Assembly (NCBI GenBank): GCA_903877645.1
Contig: CAIRES010000017.1
Span: 41,497 to 105,496 of the forward strand
Direction of reading: 5' to 3'
Length of the DNA stretch: 64,000 nt
DNA from: an uncultured Bacteroidota bacterium
GTDB lineage: Bacteria > Bacteroidota > Bacteroidia > Chitinophagales > Chitinophagaceae
How positions within the stretch are numbered: position 1 is the stretch's first letter; the number at the start of each line of letters is the position of its first letter. Both the position numbers and the translations under genes were made by a program. The notes under the pieces were generated by a model. The model made no database searches. It was not told the DNA's origin and worked only from the letters and a program-made list of their open reading frames with translations. Positions 8,864 through 17,854 of this stretch are shown one piece after another.

Positions 8864-10729
8864 ATGAACAACAAAAAAAAAATCCAGGGCATTGATGGTG
8901 CGCCAACACCCAATGCCGGTTCATTTCTGATGTTTCGCAAGCCTTTGCTGTTACTGCTCATTATTTCTTTTCTTGTTTATGTAAATACCCTCAACAACGG
9001 TTATGCACTGGATGACCTGGGGGTGATCAAAGAGAATGCTTATGTGGCAGAAGGGATGAAGGGCATGCCCACTATCCTTACCTCCCCATACCTTAAAGGA
9101 TTCAGGATAAATAATGACGCTACTGCCACAAATGACCTGTACCGGCCTTTGCCGCTGGTATGCTTTGCGATAGAAAGACAAATATGGGGCGATTGGCCCG
9201 CAGGCAACCACCTGATCAATATTCTTTTGTTTGCTGCCTGCGTGGCATTGTTGTTTTTATTTCTTGATGCCCTTTTTGATGGCAAAAAAAGAAGCGTGGT
9301 ATTTATTGCTTCTTTGCTGTTTGCAGTACATCCTATACATACAGAGGTGGTGGCCAATATTAAAAGCAGGGATGAGCTGCTGTGTTTCTTTTTTGCATTC
9401 TCGGCTTTGTTTCTTTTTTTGAAATATGCATTATCCGGTAAGGTATGGCCCCTATTGGCTGGCACTATCTGTTTGTTCCTGTCTTTGTTGTCGAAGGAGA
9501 CGTCTATCACTTTTGTGCTTATAGTGCCGTTGGTTTTTTTCTTTTACAGGAATGAAAATAAAAAAAGAAGTCTTTACTTGTCGCTGGTCACAATAGTCAT
9601 ATCGCTGATATTCATCTGTCTGCGGCAGTGGGTGCTGAAGATGAACCATGCGGAGAGTACAGGTGATCCGGGATTTATAGACAATATGCTTGTTGGTGCG
9701 CCGTCAATACCCTCTCGAATAGCTACGGCAATAATGATGCTGGGCTATTATGTGCGGCTGCTGTTTGTGCCTTACCCGCTGGTATGCGATTACGGATACA
9801 AGACGTTTGATTTTGTTGGTTTTGGGAATGTGTGGGTGCTATTGTCCGTGTTACTATATGTAGGCTTCGCAATAGTGGGAATAGTGCGGCTCATAAAAAA
9901 GCGAAAAGACCTGTATGCACTGGCCATATTATTTTTCCTGCTCACTATCGCATTGTTCTCTAACCTGTTTATGCTCATTGGGTCTACAATGGCTGAGCGG
10001 TTTTTGTTCTTTCCCTCGGTAGGTTTTTGTTTGTTTATTTCATTGCTGCTGCATCATTGGCTTGCGAGGGGCGAAAGCAACATGCTTTCAAAAAAGATGT
10101 GGTGGGTGCTTGCGCCTGTGCTGATTGTATTTGGGGGTCTTGCGATACAGCGCAATTCGGAATGGAAAGATAATTACACGCTTTTTAAAGCTGATGCAGC
10201 AAAGTTTCCTCATAATGCCCGGTTGCTGCAATCACTCGGATATGAGGAAACAACAGATGGTGTAGCCGAAGAAACAGATCCGAAGGAAAAAGAACATATT
10301 ATGCAGGAAGGTATCGGGCATCTGGAGCGTTCAATATCTATTTATCCGGGTAACAGTAGCGCACACAATTACCTTGGCAACTTGTTTGCAAAATTGCAGC
10401 GATATGATTCTGCTGAAACCCATTTGAAACAGGCGGTAGTACTTGCGCCTCAAAACCCGGTAGCTATTGGCGACCTTGGTGGCATATACTTTTCACAACA
10501 GCAATATGCTAAAAGTGCAGCGCTCTGTAAACGTGCACTGGTGATCAGTCCTGATAATGTGACGATAATGAATAATCTCGCTATGAGTTATTTACAGATG
10601 CGTGTTTTTGATACCGCGATATATTTTTCTCAAAAGGCGGTTGAAAAAGACCCGGCAGATCAACTGGCACTTTCCATCATTGCGGCGGCAAAAAAGGAGC
10701 TTGCAAAGGATAGCGCAAGCAAAAAATAG
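8864..10729 (+). CDS. TMTC-like GT-C membrane glycosyltransferase with C-terminal TPRs
   Basis: About 621 residues from the ATG at 8864; a TTG 12 nt earlier is possible but the ATG is preferred. The first half is polytopic, with about ten hydrophobic helices starting with PLLLLLIISFLVYV. It opens with an acidic pair in NGYALDDLGVI near residue 50, in the position of the catalytic Asp of GT-C enzymes. LLFAVHPIHTEVVANIKSRDELLC is the signature of the TMTC/DUF1736 family, which transfers sugars such as mannose from a lipid carrier to proteins at the periplasmic face. The last about 180 residues hold three or so TPRs (YPGNSSAHNYLGNLF). Bacterial substrates are not established. Confidence 0.78.
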   Translation: MNNKKKIQGIDGAPTPNAGSFLMFRKPLLLLLIISFLVYVNTLNNGYALDDLGVIKENAYVAEGMKGMPTILTSPYLKGFRINNDATATNDLYRPLPLVCFAIERQIWGDWPAGNHLINILLFAACVALLFLFLDALFDGKKRSVVFIASLLFAVHPIHTEVVANIKSRDELLCFFFAFSALFLFLKYALSGKVWPLLAGTICLFLSLLSKETSITFVLIVPLVFFFYRNENKKRSLYLSLVTIVISLIFICLRQWVLKMNHAESTGDPGFIDNMLVGAPSIPSRIATAIMMLGYYVRLLFVPYPLVCDYGYKTFDFVGFGNVWVLLSVLLYVGFAIVGIVRLIKKRKDLYALAILFFLLTIALFSNLFMLIGSTMAERFLFFPSVGFCLFISLLLHHWLARGESNMLSKKMWWVLAPVLIVFGGLAIQRNSEWKDNYTLFKADAAKFPHNARLLQSLGYEETTDGVAEETDPKEKEHIMQEGIGHLERSISIYPGNSSAHNYLGNLFAKLQRYDSAETHLKQAVVLAPQNPVAIGDLGGIYFSQQQYAKSAALCKRALVISPDNVTIMNNLAMSYLQMRVFDTAIYFSQKAVEKDPADQLALSIIAAAKKELAKDSASKK

Positions 10730-10783
10730 CTACTGCTCAATAAGTTGGCTCGATATTTTACATTTTAGATGGGGTAAAATCCC

Positions 10784-10810
10784 GTTTCGGCAGGTAGCCG
10801 AAACAATTTT
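10784..10810 (+). terminator. Terminator after TMTC-like gene
   Basis: An 8-bp stem GTTTCGGC (10784-10791) with GCCGAAAC (10797-10804), 5-nt loop, followed by AATTTT. Confidence 0.7.
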
Positions 10811-10840
10811 CTCATTATAGCCGTATATTAGAGTATCAGC

Positions 10841-11932
10841 ATGGGTAAAATAATAGCAATAGCAACAGAGGTACCCGAATATAAGCATGGCCAGGCCGGA
10901 TTGCTGGCTTTCATGGAGGGTGCTTACGGGGCAGATGAAAAACAGCGGAGGATATTGAAATACCTGTATGATCACAGCGGGATAGATACCCGTTATTCGG
11001 TGATACACGATTTTACGCTGCCTGTTGATGAATGGCAGTTCTTTCCGAAGTCGAAGGATCTGGAGCCTTTCCCCAATTTGGAGCACAGGATGCAATGGTT
11101 CAATAAATATGCGCTGCCACTCACACTCCGCGCGGCTGAGAAATGTATAGAAGGCGTCATCAACAAAGACCAGATCACACACCTGATCACTGTAAGTTGT
11201 ACAGGTATGAGTGCTCCTGGCTTGGAGCTTCAGTTGATGGAGGCTATGGGGCTGGCTACTGACACTACCCGTACTGCTATCAATTTCATAGGCTGCTATG
11301 CGGCCGTGCATGGCCTTAAAATGGCTAATGACATTGCAAATGCCAACCCTAAAGCGCATGTGCTGGTGGTATGCACGGAGCTGTGCTCCCTTCATTTTCA
11401 AAAAACATTCACTGAAGACACTATTGTAGCTCCATTGCTGTTTGGTGACGGTTCGGCAGCGGTGTTGGTAACCAGCGACCTGGCGATACAACCGGGGCTG
11501 AGACTCGACAGTTTTTACTCCGAAGTGCTGAAAGATGCGCAGAATAGTATGACGTGGAATTTGTCGTCTACGGGTTTTGTGATGACATTGGCGGGCGATG
11601 TGCCGGATATCTTCAGGGCCGATATAGGTAAGATGAAAGACAGGGCGCTACACAAAGCAGGTTGCGCGCATAACGATATCAGGTACTGGTGCATTCATCC
11701 CGGCGGCAAGCGCATACTCGATGCGCTGGGTAAGGGATTAGGAATAGATGAAGAAGATATGGCTGCCTCGCGTAAGGTGCTGAAGCACTACGGGAATATG
11801 TCGTCGTGTACGGTATTGTTTGTGCTTAAGGAAATGTGGCCTTACCTTATTGAGGATAAGGGGGAGAAAGTATTTGCGGCGGCTTTTGGCCCGGGCCTGA
11901 CCATGGAAAGTGTGACAATGACCGTGGAATGA
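10841..11932 (+). CDS. Type III polyketide synthase (chalcone/stilbene synthase family)
   Basis: A 363-residue thiolase-fold enzyme that condenses malonyl-CoA units onto an acyl-CoA starter. The catalytic triad is complete: Cys152 in NFIGCYAAVHGL, His286 in WCIHPGGKRILD and Asn319 in YGNMSSCTVLFV. VSCTGMSAPGLE near 118-129 and FGDGSAAVLV near 201-210 are family signatures, as is the closing AFGPGLTMES. It overlaps the following methyltransferase by 4 nt (ATGA), and that gene overlaps an FAD oxidoreductase, giving a three-gene biosynthetic operon. By analogy with Streptomyces srsABC, the likely product class is a long-chain alkylresorcinol, alkylpyrone or quinone; the exact product is inference. 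Confidence 0.95.
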   Translation: MGKIIAIATEVPEYKHGQAGLLAFMEGAYGADEKQRRILKYLYDHSGIDTRYSVIHDFTLPVDEWQFFPKSKDLEPFPNLEHRMQWFNKYALPLTLRAAEKCIEGVINKDQITHLITVSCTGMSAPGLELQLMEAMGLATDTTRTAINFIGCYAAVHGLKMANDIANANPKAHVLVVCTELCSLHFQKTFTEDTIVAPLLFGDGSAAVLVTSDLAIQPGLRLDSFYSEVLKDAQNSMTWNLSSTGFVMTLAGDVPDIFRADIGKMKDRALHKAGCAHNDIRYWCIHPGGKRILDALGKGLGIDEEDMAASRKVLKHYGNMSSCTVLFVLKEMWPYLIEDKGEKVFAAAFGPGLTMESVTMTVE

Positions 11933-12618
11933 GTTTTGCGACCCGGTCATATCAAAAGGAGCTGCTGGATGGGGATGATATCCCTTTCGAGGACATCCGC
12001 ACCAACATGCAGGAACTGAATACAATAAATAAACTTCTTGGGGGTCACCGAATTACCTGCAAAGGTGTTGATCAATTTCTAGCTAAAGACCGTATTACTA
12101 TCGCAGAAATAGGCTGTGGTGGTGGCGATAATCTTGCTGCTATTAGCAAAATGCTGCAGGAAAAAAATACCCGGTTTGAATTGTCTGGCGTGGATATAAA
12201 GCCGGAATGTATTGCTTATGCCAAAGAGCGGAGTTCGGATGATATCAATTGGATATGCAGTGACTACAGGAATGCAAAGTGGGTGGATGAAAAGCCGGAC
12301 GTTATTTTCTCTTCTCTTTTCTGTCACCATTTTACGGAGGAACAATTGGTAGATCAGCTTATATGGATGAAGCAAAACAGCCGCAAAGGGTTTTTCATTA
12401 ACGACCTGCAACGGCACCCGCTTGCATATTATTCTATTAAACTGCTCACAAAGTTATTTTCCAGATCGTACCTGGTAAAGAATGATGCGCCGCTTTCGGT
12501 GCAGCGGGCATTGGTGCGAAAGGAATGGGAGCAGGTACTGGCTACAGCCGGTATCAAAAATTACACGATAAAGTGGCAATGGGCGTTCCGGTATCTTATA
12601 GTGGTAAAGCATGGATAA
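11929..12618 (+). CDS. SAM-dependent methyltransferase of the type III PKS operon
   Basis: A 229-residue class I methyltransferase. Motif I is IAEIGCGGGDN at about 58-68; an acidic residue ends the second strand in LSGVDIKPE near 84-92; and DVIFSSLFCHHF near 125-136 is motif post-II. The C-terminal LARKEW..AGIKNYTIKWQWAFRYLIV type strand is typical of small-molecule methyltransferases. Four-nt overlap with the PKS and eight-nt overlap with the oxidoreductase indicate coupled translation and a shared pathway, probably O- or C-methylation of the polyketide ring. Confidence 0.88.
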   Translation: MSFATRSYQKELLDGDDIPFEDIRTNMQELNTINKLLGGHRITCKGVDQFLAKDRITIAEIGCGGGDNLAAISKMLQEKNTRFELSGVDIKPECIAYAKERSSDDINWICSDYRNAKWVDEKPDVIFSSLFCHHFTEEQLVDQLIWMKQNSRKGFFINDLQRHPLAYYSIKLLTKLFSRSYLVKNDAPLSVQRALVRKEWEQVLATAGIKNYTIKWQWAFRYLIVVKHG

Positions 12619-13750
12619 CGGCACTGTATATGATGTGGCCATTATTGGTGGTGGGCTTGCCGGCCTTTCGGCAGCCATAGTGCTGTCGCGCAAAGGGTAT
12701 AAAGTATTGGTACTGGAGAAAGATGTGTATCCAAGGCACAAAGTGTGTGGGGAATACATAAGCATGGAGAGTAAACCATTTTTGGAGGGACTCGGTTTGC
12801 CGATTGGCGCTATGGCTTTGCCTGTTATTAATAAGCTACAGGTAACAGACACAAGGGGCAATGAAGTGAGTGCAACTTTACCGCAGGGTGGATTTGGCAT
12901 CAGCAGGTATGTGCTGGATGATGCGCTGGCGCGACTGGCACAACAGGCAGGCGCTACGCTGCTCACTAAGACAAAGGTGGATAATGTGCAGCAGGCAAAT
13001 GGCGGATATGCCGTAACAGTTGGTACACATAGCTACACAGCAAAGCTAGTTTGCGGCACCTGGGGCAAGCGCAGTAATATAGATGTGAAGTGGCAACGGC
13101 CATTTATAACAGGCAAGAATAAAGCGTTGAATAACTACATAGGCATCAAGTACCACATCACCTACCCGTGGCCTGCGGATGTAATAGGGTTACATAATTT
13201 TGCAAACGGGTATTGTGGTATATCGCAGATAGAAGATGGCAAGTATTGCCTGTGTTATCTCACTACCGCAGCTAATCTCAAAAATTGCGGGAACGATATA
13301 AAACGCCTTGAACGGGAAGTGCTGATGAAAAACAAAGTGCTGGAGCAGATATTCACCAATGCTGTTTTCGATGAAGGATTTCCGGTCACTATCTCGCAAA
13401 TAAGCTTTGATAAAAAGGAATTGGTACATGATGGTGTGCTGCTTCTTGGCGACGCTGCCGGTATGATAACACCACTATGTGGGAATGGGATGAGTATGGC
13501 CTTTCATTCGGCAAAGATAGCTGCAGGGCTGGTCGATGATCTTCTTCAAGGCAGGATAAGCAGGGAGCAAATGGAGCAAGGCTATACAGCAAAATGGGAG
13601 AAGATGTTTTCTGCACGCATCACCTTTGGCCGATTGATACAAAGCAAGTTTGGTAAAGAAAGAACAACCTCGTTCTTTCTTAAAGCGGTGAACGCATTGC
13701 CGTTTCTGCGGACGCAGTTGATAAAAGGTACGTCAGGCGTGCCGTTTTGA
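12611..13750 (+). CDS. FAD-dependent oxidoreductase (geranylgeranyl reductase / aromatic hydroxylase type)
   Basis: A 379-residue flavoprotein. The Rossmann FAD-binding motif is at the start (VAIIGGGLAGLSAA, about 9-22) and the ribose-binding acid follows in VLVLEKD. KVCGEYIS near 46-53 marks the geranylgeranyl-reductase/flavin-monooxygenase branch, and LLLGDAAGMITPLCGNGMSMA is the GD motif contacting FAD. The C-terminal helices (SRITFGRLIQSKFG) are typical. In this operon it probably hydroxylates or oxidises the methylated polyketide ring, as SrsC does in Streptomyces; that role is inference from context. Start overlaps the methyltransferase by 8 nt. Confidence 0.88.
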   Translation: MDNGTVYDVAIIGGGLAGLSAAIVLSRKGYKVLVLEKDVYPRHKVCGEYISMESKPFLEGLGLPIGAMALPVINKLQVTDTRGNEVSATLPQGGFGISRYVLDDALARLAQQAGATLLTKTKVDNVQQANGGYAVTVGTHSYTAKLVCGTWGKRSNIDVKWQRPFITGKNKALNNYIGIKYHITYPWPADVIGLHNFANGYCGISQIEDGKYCLCYLTTAANLKNCGNDIKRLEREVLMKNKVLEQIFTNAVFDEGFPVTISQISFDKKELVHDGVLLLGDAAGMITPLCGNGMSMAFHSAKIAAGLVDDLLQGRISREQMEQGYTAKWEKMFSARITFGRLIQSKFGKERTTSFFLKAVNALPFLRTQLIKGTSGVPF

Positions 13751-13798
13751 ATGGATGATAAAAGACTATTAAATTCTATCAATGATAAACACCTCGGA

Positions 13799-13930
13799 TA
13801 GGTGTCATGGTGAGCCTCGTCGAACCATGATTCCGTTATGAACAGGTAATAAGTAATCCTCGTCACCTAAGTTCAATTGCCAATAACACTCAACGGTGCC
13901 ATGGTTCGACGAGGCTCACCATGACACCTA
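13799..13930. repeat. 132-bp element with perfect 31-bp terminal inverted repeats
   Basis: The arm at 13799-13829 starts TAGGTGTCATGG and ends GTCGAACCATG; its exact reverse complement lies at 13900-13930. The 70 nt between the arms contain no gene. The element lies between two convergent genes, where it could also work as a terminator structure. The core words GTGAGCCTCGTCGAACCATG resemble a palindromic intergenic repeat common in Bacteroidetes genomes (from memory, not searched). Confidence 0.9.
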
Positions 13931-13995
13931 ACTGTATATGTTATGACCAAAATCGATGTGTAATTTCACATAACAGAATATATAAATTCTGCGCA

Positions 13996-15990
13996 TCACA
14001 ACTCAACCCAAGCCTCACTTTCCTTAAGCAAAGAAATCAACTCATCGACTGCAACATCGCTCGGCACATTTTTTTTCATTACTTCCTTACCTCTATAAAG
14101 TGTTATCTTGCCGGGGCCGCTGCCTACATAACCAAAATCGGCATCGGCCATTTCGCCGGGACCATTGACTATGCAGCCCATGATGGCGATCTTCACGCCC
14201 TTCAGGTGGTTGGTAGCTGCGCGTATCTTGGCCGTAGTTTCCTGCAGATCGAATAATGTGCGGCCGCAGCTCGGGCAACTAATATATTCCGTTTTGCTGA
14301 TGCGCGTGCGGGTGGCTTGTAGTATGGAGAAGGCTGTATTGTTAAGGAATTGATTGTTACTTTTTACCTCAAGATAGGTGCGGCCGCTCATGCGGCTGTT
14401 GTCGAGGCTGGCAGGTTCATTGGTGAGCCATATACCATCGCCAAATCCATCGAGCAGCAGGCCGCCTGTATCTGTGGCGAGATGTATCAGTTGCTCATCT
14501 ACTGTGTTCTCCCTGCTTTCGGCTTTCAGTATCACCGGGCAGCTAATGTCCTGCCGCATTAATTCCGTGATCAGTCGCCTTACTGATGCCAGTGCATGGG
14601 TATTAGTTGTAGATGCTACCAGTACCACATTGGGGTAGTGGCTGATCTTATCACCCACGCCATCGCGCAGGTCGTTGGCATCCACATCCAGGAAGTGTAT
14701 TTGCTCTAAAGCCAGGTTGGCCTCCAGGTATTCATCCTGCGTGAGCAGGGGGTAGTACTTGCTTTTGTCTTCGGTGTGCAGCCATGTGCTGTAATCGCAG
14801 ATCACTTGAAGTGTGCCGGGCAGTGCAAAATCTATGGTTCGGTTGCCTGTGTATATATAGTCGGCAGCGGCATCGCCTATGCTCCACTTATCGGTATCCT
14901 CATGGTAGGTGTAGCCTATGGGTATCAGCGAGGCTGCGCCTATGGTTGGTTCTTTACTCAGGTCTGCAACAACAACCGGCACATGGTGAGTGCCTATATG
15001 CTGCACCGATACTGTATCCCTGCGTTTGTACCCGAAAGGGTTGTAGGGCAGCTCGGGCGCACTATTTCTCGTGCCGGGATAGCCGGCAATGGGTGCATGG
15101 CCCGCGCGGTTGGTGTATCGCTTCACAATATCACGGCATACCGGTATCTCGAATTCGGGGTCTTCGGTCAGCGATACTCTTATGGTATCGCCAATGCCGT
15201 CCTCCAGCAAAGTGCCGATGCCGATGGCGCTTTTGATGCGGCCATCCTCGCCGTCACCTGCCTCTGTAACACCGAGGTGCAGCGGATAGCACTCGCCAAA
15301 TTCTTCATCCATCTTTTGCACCAGCAAGCGGTAGGCCTGTACCATCACCAATGGGTTGCTCGATTTCATGCTGAGTATCACCTGGTGGTAGCTTTCATCG
15401 CGGGCTATGCGCAGGAATTCCATGGCGCTCTCCACCATGCCTATAGGCGTATCGCCATAGCGGCTCATGATGCGGTCGCTCAGCGAGCCGTGGTTGGTGC
15501 CTATGCGCATAGCCGTGCCATACTCCTTGCATATTTTCACCAACGGCAGGAAGCGGTCGCGGATGCGCATTACCTCTGATGCGTATTCGTTATCGGTATA
15601 GTCTATTGTCGCAAATTTCTTTTTGTCTATATAGTTGCCGGGGTTCACGCGCACCTTCTCCACTATGCGGGCGGCTATCTCGGCGGCATTGGGGGTAAAG
15701 TGTATATCTGCAACCAATGGTGTAGTATATCCTCTTGCCCTCAGTTCATTTTTGATGTTCAGCAGGTTTTCAGCTTCATTCTTGCTTGGCGCCGTTATGC
15801 GCACCAACTCGGCACCTGCCTCGATACAACGGATGGTTTGCGCCACGGTGGCAGCAGTATCCATAGTATCGGTAGTGGTCATGGTCTGTATCCTGATGGG
15901 GTTGCCATTACCCAGCAACAGGTCGCCGATCTTCACCTCCCTTGTGGGCAGGCGTTTATATGCTGTGAGAGAGGAACAATAATGCTGCAT
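13996..15990 (-). CDS. ispG: 4-hydroxy-3-methylbut-2-enyl diphosphate synthase (large three-domain form)
   Basis: A 664-residue iron-sulphur enzyme of the MEP isoprenoid pathway that reductively converts MEcPP to HMBPP. The N-terminal TIM barrel is marked by VKIGDLLLGNGNPIRIQTMTTTDT and ADIHFTPNAAEIAA. An extra domain (roughly 280-540) separates it from the C-terminal 4Fe-4S domain. Cluster ligands are Cys572 and Cys575 (CPSC) and Cys606 in MGCIVNGPGE; Glu613 of that motif is the conserved catalytic acid. The inserted domain is typical of the Bacteroidetes, chlamydial and plant forms, so the length is normal. It converges on the polyketide operon. Confidence 0.97.
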   Translation of the reverse strand: MQHYCSSLTAYKRLPTREVKIGDLLLGNGNPIRIQTMTTTDTMDTAATVAQTIRCIEAGAELVRITAPSKNEAENLLNIKNELRARGYTTPLVADIHFTPNAAEIAARIVEKVRVNPGNYIDKKKFATIDYTDNEYASEVMRIRDRFLPLVKICKEYGTAMRIGTNHGSLSDRIMSRYGDTPIGMVESAMEFLRIARDESYHQVILSMKSSNPLVMVQAYRLLVQKMDEEFGECYPLHLGVTEAGDGEDGRIKSAIGIGTLLEDGIGDTIRVSLTEDPEFEIPVCRDIVKRYTNRAGHAPIAGYPGTRNSAPELPYNPFGYKRRDTVSVQHIGTHHVPVVVADLSKEPTIGAASLIPIGYTYHEDTDKWSIGDAAADYIYTGNRTIDFALPGTLQVICDYSTWLHTEDKSKYYPLLTQDEYLEANLALEQIHFLDVDANDLRDGVGDKISHYPNVVLVASTTNTHALASVRRLITELMRQDISCPVILKAESRENTVDEQLIHLATDTGGLLLDGFGDGIWLTNEPASLDNSRMSGRTYLEVKSNNQFLNNTAFSILQATRTRISKTEYISCPSCGRTLFDLQETTAKIRAATNHLKGVKIAIMGCIVNGPGEMADADFGYVGSGPGKITLYRGKEVMKKNVPSDVAVDELISLLKESEAWVEL

Positions 15991-16027
15991 GAAAATGAAA
16001 GTGCTACCGCTATGGGCGGGCGTTTTG

Positions 16028-16035
16028 CAAAGTTA
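16028..16035 (-). promoter_or_regulatory. -7 promoter box of ispG
   Basis: On the minus strand TAACTTTG, an exact TAnnTTTG match, 37 nt upstream of the ispG ATG. Confidence 0.6.
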
Positions 16036-16176
16036 GCCTAAATATGAAGTAATAATGCGTTGTAAATAAGTGTGGATATGTAACAAAAAGGTAAATTTCG
16101 TTGTGCCAATACCGTATAAGTTTGCATTTTTTACCCAAACAATAGTATTTTAGCAGAATTACTACCAAAATAGTTG

Positions 16177-16938
16177 ATGGAATACGAAATAAAACAGTCG
16201 GGAAAATTTAAATATGTAGAGGAAGGAAATGGCGAGCCGTTGGTGTTGCTGCACGGCCTGTTCGGCGCATTGAGCAATTTCAAAGACCTTGTCGATTATT
16301 TTAAAAATACCCACAAGGTCATCATTCCGTTATTGCCATTATATGATCTCACGTTGCTCGAAACATCTGTTTCCGGCCTGTCGAGGTTTGTAACCAAATT
16401 TGTAGAGCACCAAAAATTAAGGGATTTCCACCTTTTAGGCAATTCGTTAGGAGGCCATGTAGGGCTGGTATATACACTGAAACACCAGGAACTGGTGAAG
16501 AGTATTACGCTTACCGGCAGTTCAGGCCTTTTTGAGAACGGTATGGGTGAGACGTACCCCAAGCGCGGCGATTATAACTATGTGCAGAAGAAAACAGAGC
16601 TTACTTTTTATGATCCCAAGGTAGCGGCAAAGGAACTTGTGGATGAGGTGTTCAGCATCATCAACAACAGGATGAAGGCGCTCAAGATCATAGCGCTGGC
16701 ACGTTCGGCCATCAAGCACCACCTGGGCGATGAACTGCAAAGCATCAAAATACCTACCTGCCTGATATGGGGAAAGAATGATACCATCACCCCGCCTATG
16801 GTTGCCGAGGAGTTTCATAAGCTCTTGCCCAACTCAGAGCTGCACTGGATAGACAAATGCGGCCATGCCCCGATGATGGAGGTACCCGCCGAGTTCAACC
16901 AGATATTATCCGGTTTCCTCAGCAGGTGCAGCGCATAA
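16177..16938 (+). CDS. Alpha/beta hydrolase
   Basis: A 253-residue cytoplasmic alpha/beta-hydrolase (ATG at 16177; an in-frame TTG lies directly before it). The oxyanion-hole segment is LVLLHGLFG near 22-30. The nucleophile elbow is LLGNSLGGHVG with Ser90, Asp202 lies in GKNDTITPP and His230 in CGHAPMMEVP, so the triad is complete. No signal peptide. Substrate cannot be told; relatives include esterases and C-C bond hydrolases. It is about 100 nt upstream of the CBS gene and may share its transcript. Confidence 0.9.
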   Translation: MEYEIKQSGKFKYVEEGNGEPLVLLHGLFGALSNFKDLVDYFKNTHKVIIPLLPLYDLTLLETSVSGLSRFVTKFVEHQKLRDFHLLGNSLGGHVGLVYTLKHQELVKSITLTGSSGLFENGMGETYPKRGDYNYVQKKTELTFYDPKVAAKELVDEVFSIINNRMKALKIIALARSAIKHHLGDELQSIKIPTCLIWGKNDTITPPMVAEEFHKLLPNSELHWIDKCGHAPMMEVPAEFNQILSGFLSRCSA

Positions 16939-17035
16939 CTTATTGTAATACAATTGCCATTTTTATTTCAGGTACATACTATAAACAGTCTGGCAAGCGT
17001 TTTGCTGTACATACATATATCAGAGTTGTTACAAA

Positions 17036-17695
17036 ATGAACATAAACCAATTAATATCACCCTCCGTACCCACATTACTGAATGACGACAGCGGCAGCAG
17101 TGCGCTGGAGCTGATGGAGGATAATAAGTTATCACAATTGCCCCTGCTGGAGGATGATAATTACATCACCCTGGTGCAGGAGAAGGATGTACTGGAGTGG
17201 CAGGATACGGAAGCACATTTATCAACGGGTGAATTTGCCAACTACAAGCCGGGTATACTCAGTGGCGCTCACCCTTTTGAGGCCATGCGCATCATGAACC
17301 AGATGAACCTGTCTGTGCTGCCCGTGATAGACCATGAATACAAATACCTGGGCGCCGTAACACGGGATATCCTGCTCAAATACATTACTGAGAACAGTGG
17401 CATAGACCTGCAGGGCGGCATTATAGTGCTGGAGGTAGCCCCACGGGATTATACACTGGTAGAAATAGCACGTATTTGTGAAAATGAAGACGTGGCCATA
17501 ATGAGTGTGCAGGTGCATACTAATGAGCAAGGCATGATGCAGATAACCCTGAAGGTGAACCGCACCAGTGTGAGCGCATTGGTAGCCACTTTTGAAAGGC
17601 ATAATTATGTGGTGAAGGAATCGTTCGGTGAAGAGCACAACGACGATGACCTCTCGGGCAAATACAATTTGCTGATGAACTACATCAATATGTAA
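17036..17695 (+). CDS. CBS-pair protein with C-terminal ACT-like domain
   Basis: A 219-residue cytoplasmic protein. Two CBS motifs occupy about 1-125 (SALELMEDNKLSQLPLLEDDNYITLV and AMRIMNQMNLSVLPVIDHEYKYLGAVTRDILL). A C-terminal part (about 130-205) looks ACT-like (IIVLEVAPRDYTLVEIARICENEDVAIMSVQV). Such proteins bind adenine nucleotides and sense energy or amino-acid status; AcuB-like proteins have this layout. No enzymatic domain is attached. An interspersed repeat lies directly downstream. Confidence 0.85.
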   Translation: MNINQLISPSVPTLLNDDSGSSALELMEDNKLSQLPLLEDDNYITLVQEKDVLEWQDTEAHLSTGEFANYKPGILSGAHPFEAMRIMNQMNLSVLPVIDHEYKYLGAVTRDILLKYITENSGIDLQGGIIVLEVAPRDYTLVEIARICENEDVAIMSVQVHTNEQGMMQITLKVNRTSVSALVATFERHNYVVKESFGEEHNDDDLSGKYNLLMNYINM

Positions 17696-17749
17696 AAACC
17701 CCGACCCTAAAGGGGATCATTATTCAAATAGGGGCGCTTGAGCGTGCGT

Positions 17750-17836
17750 GAATTCCCCCTTGAGCGTTGGATTAGTGCGCGGGCGAAGGGGGCGAGGGGG
17801 ATGTTTTAATAACATGGATCATGTTTCATTATTGGT
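17750..17836 (+). repeat. Interspersed GAATTCCCCC...GGGGGATG repeat, copy A
   Basis: Begins GAATTCCCCCTTGAGCG, continues through GGGCGAAGGGGGCGAGGGGGATG and ends near TTTCATTATTGG. The C-rich start can pair with the G-rich end to make a long hairpin. Three further copies are at 47293, 49254 and 55731. Confidence 0.8.
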
Positions 17837-17854
17837 TCTAATTTTTATTGAGCA

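Noticed and set aside
14776..15579. Open frame of 267 codons on the plus strand within ispG
   Set aside because: Shadow of ispG codon use; the ispG motifs on the other strand are complete.
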